Origin: Bin5 sp034428395 | GTDB taxonomy: Bacteria > Chloroflexota > Anaerolineae > Caldilineales > Caldilineaceae | Assembly: GCA_034428395.1 (NCBI GenBank) | Contig: DAOUHX010000424.1 | Span: 62,001-126,000 of the forward strand | Direction: 5' to 3' | DNA length: 64,000 nt | In this document: positions 61,175-64,000 of the stretch, piece by piece | Numbering within the stretch: the stretch's first letter is position 1 | How the letters are laid out: every line of letters starts with the position of its first letter | Notes under the pieces: model-generated | The model's database searches: none | The model's input: only the letters and a program-made list of their open reading frames with translations | What the model was told of the DNA's origin: nothing | Position numbers and translations under genes: made by a program

Positions 61175-61336
61175 ATGGCGAAGAGAGGCCCGCGCCAGCT
61201 CGTGAGGATGCGCAGCACGGAGAGTCACCATGTGTATCTGACGAGCAAGAACCGGCGCAATAATGACAAACGCCTGGAGTTGCGAAAGTTTGATCCGGTC
61301 TTGCGCAAGCACGTGGTCTACCGGGAGACCCGATAG
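61175..61336 (+). CDS. rpmG: 50S ribosomal protein L33
   Basis: A 53-residue basic protein, MAKRGPRQLVRMRSTESHHVY followed by TSKNRRNNDKRLELRKFDP and ending KHVVYRETR. This is the standard L33 pattern. It contains no cysteines, so it is the zinc-independent form. The ATG at 61175 has TTGGAGGAG upstream; the longer frame to 61085 is not part of L33. Confidence 0.95.
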   Translation: MAKRGPRQLVRMRSTESHHVYLTSKNRRNNDKRLELRKFDPVLRKHVVYRETR

Positions 61337-61736
61337 CGCGAGAGCGCTTGCCAAAGCAACAAGCGTCCGCCTTCGCTCGGCTCCGAAAGTTGGCTGAAGC
61401 GTCACGGCACATGCGGACTTGCTACCCAATCGACGGTCAAACGTGACCCGTTGTCGCGTAGGTTGAGCGCAGCGGGTTTTTGGTGTCGGGAGCGAGCGGG
61501 TCGCCCACCGAAAGGGTAGCTGAATGCGAGGTCTGCGCAGCGTTTAGGGGTAGCGATACCAGGCTCGGTTTGACGGCGTACCTGAAATATTGGGGCATTT
61601 GCCTCCAGCGGACAACCGCGATCAATCTCCTGTCGAGCGGCCCTTTGTCGGGGCGAACTGCAGGAGCAAATGGGCAGCGGCCCGGCGTTCCTGGGCATGT
61701 GAACGGCCCGAACCCGATGCTTAGTTGCTTCATCGC
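61337..61736. other. Intergenic stretch, nothing recognised
   Basis: About 400 bases between rpmG and the tRNA-Lys terminator. Open frames on both strands show no family. GCGCTTG...CAAGCGT just after rpmG could be a weak terminator. Confidence 0.4.
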
Positions 61737-61773
61737 AAAAAAGAATGCGGGGGACACCGTACTGTCCGCCCGC
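61737..61773 (-). terminator. Rho-independent terminator of tRNA-Lys
   Basis: On the minus strand GCGGG-c-GGACA, a six-base loop, then TGTCC-CCCGC gives a ten-pair stem (61747-61773) with one bulged C. A T-run follows (61737-61742). It begins eight bases after the tRNA 3' end. Confidence 0.85.
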
Positions 61774-61780
61774 AATGAGA

Positions 61781-61853
61781 TGACCCACCAGGGATTCGAA
61801 CCCCGAACCCGCGGATTAAGAGTCCGCTGCTCTGCCAGTTGAGCTAGTGGGCC
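61781..61853 (-). tRNA. tRNA-Lys (anticodon CUU)
   Basis: A 73-nucleotide cloverleaf. The acceptor GGCCCAC pairs with GTGGGTC (one G-U). The D-stem is GCTC/GAGC, and the anticodon stem GCGGA/TCCGC holds loop CTCTTAA, so the anticodon is CTT. The T-arm carries TTCGAAT. The discriminator is A; CCA is not encoded. Confidence 0.95.
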
Positions 61854-62063
61854 GTTTGCCACAAGATATTCTATTGAGCTGGGCGGGGCTTGTCAAGTTC
61901 GCGGGCGGCTCGGGCAATTCGCATACGCGCCTTGTCCAGGCTGGTTTTCTTGCAACGAAACAATTGTAATTCCGGCCCGTTGGCACACTTTCACACTTTC
62001 ATACTGACACAATTGCAGGAAATCGCGCGGCCGTCTCAGGGCCAGCGCGGAAAGAGCATCCCG

Positions 62064-63380
62064 ATGACAGATCGCAGAGCAGAGCTCGAACAGTATGCTC
62101 AACTCCTGATCCGCTTGGGCCTGAACCTGCAGGCCGGCCAGTCGCTGGTGATCAAGACTGAGCCCATCCATCGTGACTTTGCACTTCAGGTGGCTGAAGC
62201 GGCCTACGACGCCGGGGCTAAATACGTTCAGATCGAGTACAACGACATGCGTCTGCAAAGCATTCGCATTCGCAAGAGCCGAGAGGAGACCCTGGAGCAT
62301 CTTCCCGGCTATTTCAAAGAGATGGCCCAGGAGCGCAGGGATGACGCCTGGGCCGCGCTAAGCCTGGTTGGCGAGGAGGACCCGTCGCTTCCGACCCAGC
62401 TTGACCCGGCGAAACTACGCATCCTGCAGACCGCTGAATACCGCGCCATGATGCCCTGGCGCGAGTCGATGATGGAAATGAAGCAGCAGTGGAACGTGGC
62501 CTCGCTGCCCACGCCAGCCTGGGCGCAGAAGGTCTTCCCCGACCTCGCGGCCGAAGAGGCCTTGGACCGCTTTTGGGACGAGATTCGCCGCATTATTCGG
62601 CTTGACGCCGGCGACCCGTTTTCAGCGTGGCAGGACCATCTCGACAACCTCGAATCGGCGCGCTCGACGTTGCAGGCCAGACAAGTGCGCTCCCTGCACT
62701 TTTTTGATCCCACGCCCGCCGCAGACGGCAGGCCGTCCACCGATCTGACGATAGGATTGACCGACCGGCCCAACTGGGCGGGCGGCGTGGGCGGACTGGG
62801 CGCGTCGGAAGACGACGGATTCGGCGGCAACGGCGAGGAGAACAAAGCCGGCGCGCCTGTATTCCTGCCAAACATTCCTACTGAGGAGCTGTTCACAACG
62901 CCGCACCGACTGCGCGTCAATGGCTGGACCAAGACCTCCCGCCCCAGCTTCCCGTTCCGGCGCGAAGTGGCCGAGGTGACATTTCGCTTCGAAGAGGGAC
63001 GCGTTGTCGAGTTTTCGGCAGGTGAAGGCCAGGAGATTTACGAACAGTTCTTCGCCGTAGAGGGGACGCGATTCCTGGGCGAAGTGGCGCTGGTGGACGT
63101 TTCGTCGCCGATCTTCCAGAGCGGCCTCGTATACTACAATACGCTATTCGACGAGAACGCCGCTTGCCACATCGCTTTCGGTCAGGCCTATCCGATCGGC
63201 CTCGCTGGCGGCGCAGAGCTGTCGCCGGATGAGTTGAAGGCCGCTGGCGTAAACAAGTCAGATTTGCACCTGGACGTCATGATCGGTACCCCTACGCTGG
63301 ATGTCACCGGCCACCTGAGCGACGGCACGAGACTGGCGATCATGCGCGCAGGCCGCTACACACCCGCAGTGCTGGAATGA
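62064..63380 (+). CDS. M29 family aminopeptidase (AmpS/AmpT type)
   Basis: A 438-residue cytosolic metallo-aminopeptidase that removes N-terminal residues from peptides. Characteristic blocks are LGLNLQAGQSLVIKTEPIHRDFALQVAEAAYDAGAKYV, LPTPAWAQKVFP, NIPTEELFTTPHRLRVNGW, and the metal-site segment RFLGEVALVDVSSPIFQSGLVYYNTLFDENAACHIAFGQAYP. DLHLDVMIGTPTLDVTG follows. The ATG at 62064 has GGAAAGAG upstream. It could use peptides brought in by the Opp system. Confidence 0.93.
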   Translation: MTDRRAELEQYAQLLIRLGLNLQAGQSLVIKTEPIHRDFALQVAEAAYDAGAKYVQIEYNDMRLQSIRIRKSREETLEHLPGYFKEMAQERRDDAWAALSLVGEEDPSLPTQLDPAKLRILQTAEYRAMMPWRESMMEMKQQWNVASLPTPAWAQKVFPDLAAEEALDRFWDEIRRIIRLDAGDPFSAWQDHLDNLESARSTLQARQVRSLHFFDPTPAADGRPSTDLTIGLTDRPNWAGGVGGLGASEDDGFGGNGEENKAGAPVFLPNIPTEELFTTPHRLRVNGWTKTSRPSFPFRREVAEVTFRFEEGRVVEFSAGEGQEIYEQFFAVEGTRFLGEVALVDVSSPIFQSGLVYYNTLFDENAACHIAFGQAYPIGLAGGAELSPDELKAAGVNKSDLHLDVMIGTPTLDVTGHLSDGTRLAIMRAGRYTPAVLE

Positions 63381-64000
63381 GCGGAAATCTCGCCCTGGAG
63401 CCGTTTCTGATCGGCCAGGGCGTCATGATCCTTGACGGCGGCCTGGCGACTGAGCTCGAAAGAAGAGGGGCCGACCTGTCGGACGATCTCTGGTCGGCGC
63501 GTCTTCTGCTCGAAGACCCCGCCTCGGTTCGCCAGCTTCATCTTGACTACTTCGAAGCCGGCGCAGATGTCGCCATCAGCGCCAGTTACCAGGCCAGCTT
63601 TGAGGGATTCACTCGGAGAGGACTCAGCCGCAGGCGGGGCGTGGAACTACTGCAGAGCAGCGTGCATCTGGCAAAAGAAGCGCGCGACCAGTTCCTGGCT
63701 GCGGCCGAACATCGAGGCGAAACCCATCGACGCCTGCCTCCGCTGGTCGCCGCTTCTATCGGTAGCTACGGCGCGTTCCTCGCCGACGGCTCCGAATACA
63801 CGGGCGACTTCGGTCTCTCGAAGAAAGCGCTGATTGACTGGCACCGGCCTCGTCTCGAGGCCCTGCTTGGCGCCGAACCTAACCTTCTGGCCTGCGAGAC
63901 CATACCCTGCCTGGTGGAGGGAGAGGCGCTGGTCGAACTGTTGACGGAGTATAGGGGGACGCCCGCCTGGATCGGATTCAGCTGCCGCGATGACGAGCAC
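63377..64000 (+). CDS. Homocysteine S-methyltransferase family protein (cut by right window edge)
   Basis: The visible 208 codons begin MSGNLALEPFLIGQGVMILDGGLATELERRGADLSDDLWSARLL, the MmuM pattern. Then come HLDYFEAGADVAISASYQASF, ASIGSYGAFLADGSEYTGDF and LACETIPCLVEG. The first zinc-type Cys region (CETIP is a family block) is visible, but the late GGCC cysteines lie outside. It transfers a methyl group to homocysteine, making methionine. The ATG overlaps the M29 aminopeptidase stop by four bases. Confidence 0.9.
   Translation, partial: MSGNLALEPFLIGQGVMILDGGLATELERRGADLSDDLWSARLLLEDPASVRQLHLDYFEAGADVAISASYQASFEGFTRRGLSRRRGVELLQSSVHLAKEARDQFLAAAEHRGETHRRLPPLVAASIGSYGAFLADGSEYTGDFGLSKKALIDWHRPRLEALLGAEPNLLACETIPCLVEGEALVELLTEYRGTPAWIGFSCRDDEH

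Noticed and set aside
61480..61842. Open frame ending in HQGFEPRTRGLRVRCSAS
   Set aside because: This is the well-known antisense shadow of a tRNA gene, here tRNA-Lys.

Overview
The window is a GC-rich bacterial chromosome segment, most likely from a Chloroflexota bacterium (Anaerolineae/Caldilineae type). This is inferred from gene content rather than a marker-gene search: a T-box-controlled seryl-tRNA synthetase, dipeptide-type and branched-chain ABC importers with lipoprotein binding proteins, several phytanoyl-CoA-dioxygenase-like enzymes, paralogous mannonate-dehydratase-like enzymes, a B12-binding MerR regulator and an M29 aminopeptidase. It looks like a free-living or host-associated heterotroph that imports peptides, amino acids and sugar-acid-like compounds. 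No phage, IS element or CRISPR array was found.

Layout. 1-9.3 kb is a minus-strand series: a DapA/NanA-type aldolase, a mannonate-dehydratase-like enzyme, a nucleoside hydrolase, a CHAD protein, an HD phosphohydrolase, an LtaS-type membrane enzyme, a YceI lipoprotein, a polyphosphate kinase fragment holding only the N-terminal half, then serS (cut by the window edge) with its own promoter and T-box. 9.37-10.19 kb is a composite repeat: 272/286-bp units carrying a G/C hairpin, 51-bp direct repeats and period-7 tracts. A diverged copy lies at 28.66-28.94 kb. 11.2-14.8 kb is the plus-strand trio circularly permuted ATP-grasp / alpha-E / transglutaminase. 14.8-16.6 kb holds a NIPSNAP protein and a GH4 glycosidase.

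16.7-25.7 kb is a minus-strand oligopeptide-type ABC importer (OppD, binding protein, OppB, OppC, OppF) with a membrane-anchored six-heme cytochrome c gene between OppC and OppF. 26-31.4 kb has a carotenoid flavour: a phytoene/squalene synthase, a MarR regulator, a CarH-like MerR-B12 regulator and a decayed lycopene-cyclase-domain pseudogene. A secreted protein and an Sfp-type phosphopantetheinyl transferase follow. 33.2-41.4 kb is a second catabolic cluster: binding protein, two dipeptide-type permeases, three distinct PhyH-type oxygenases (one fused to a degenerate Nudix domain) and a second mannonate-dehydratase-like enzyme, with no ATPase.

42-53.7 kb is mostly housekeeping: small membrane proteins, a peroxiredoxin, a lipase-like hydrolase, the minus-strand run prmA-rsmE-(beta-RFAP-synthase-like GHMP protein)-trpF, an EamA transporter, and abcF-coaE-small membrane protein-dnaJ. 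54-59.9 kb is a complete plus-strand livJHMGF operon whose LivM carries a large N-terminal membrane extension. The end holds a D-2-hydroxyacid dehydrogenase, rpmG, tRNA-Lys(CUU) with a clear terminator, an M29 aminopeptidase and, overlapping it by four bases, a homocysteine S-methyltransferase cut by the right edge.
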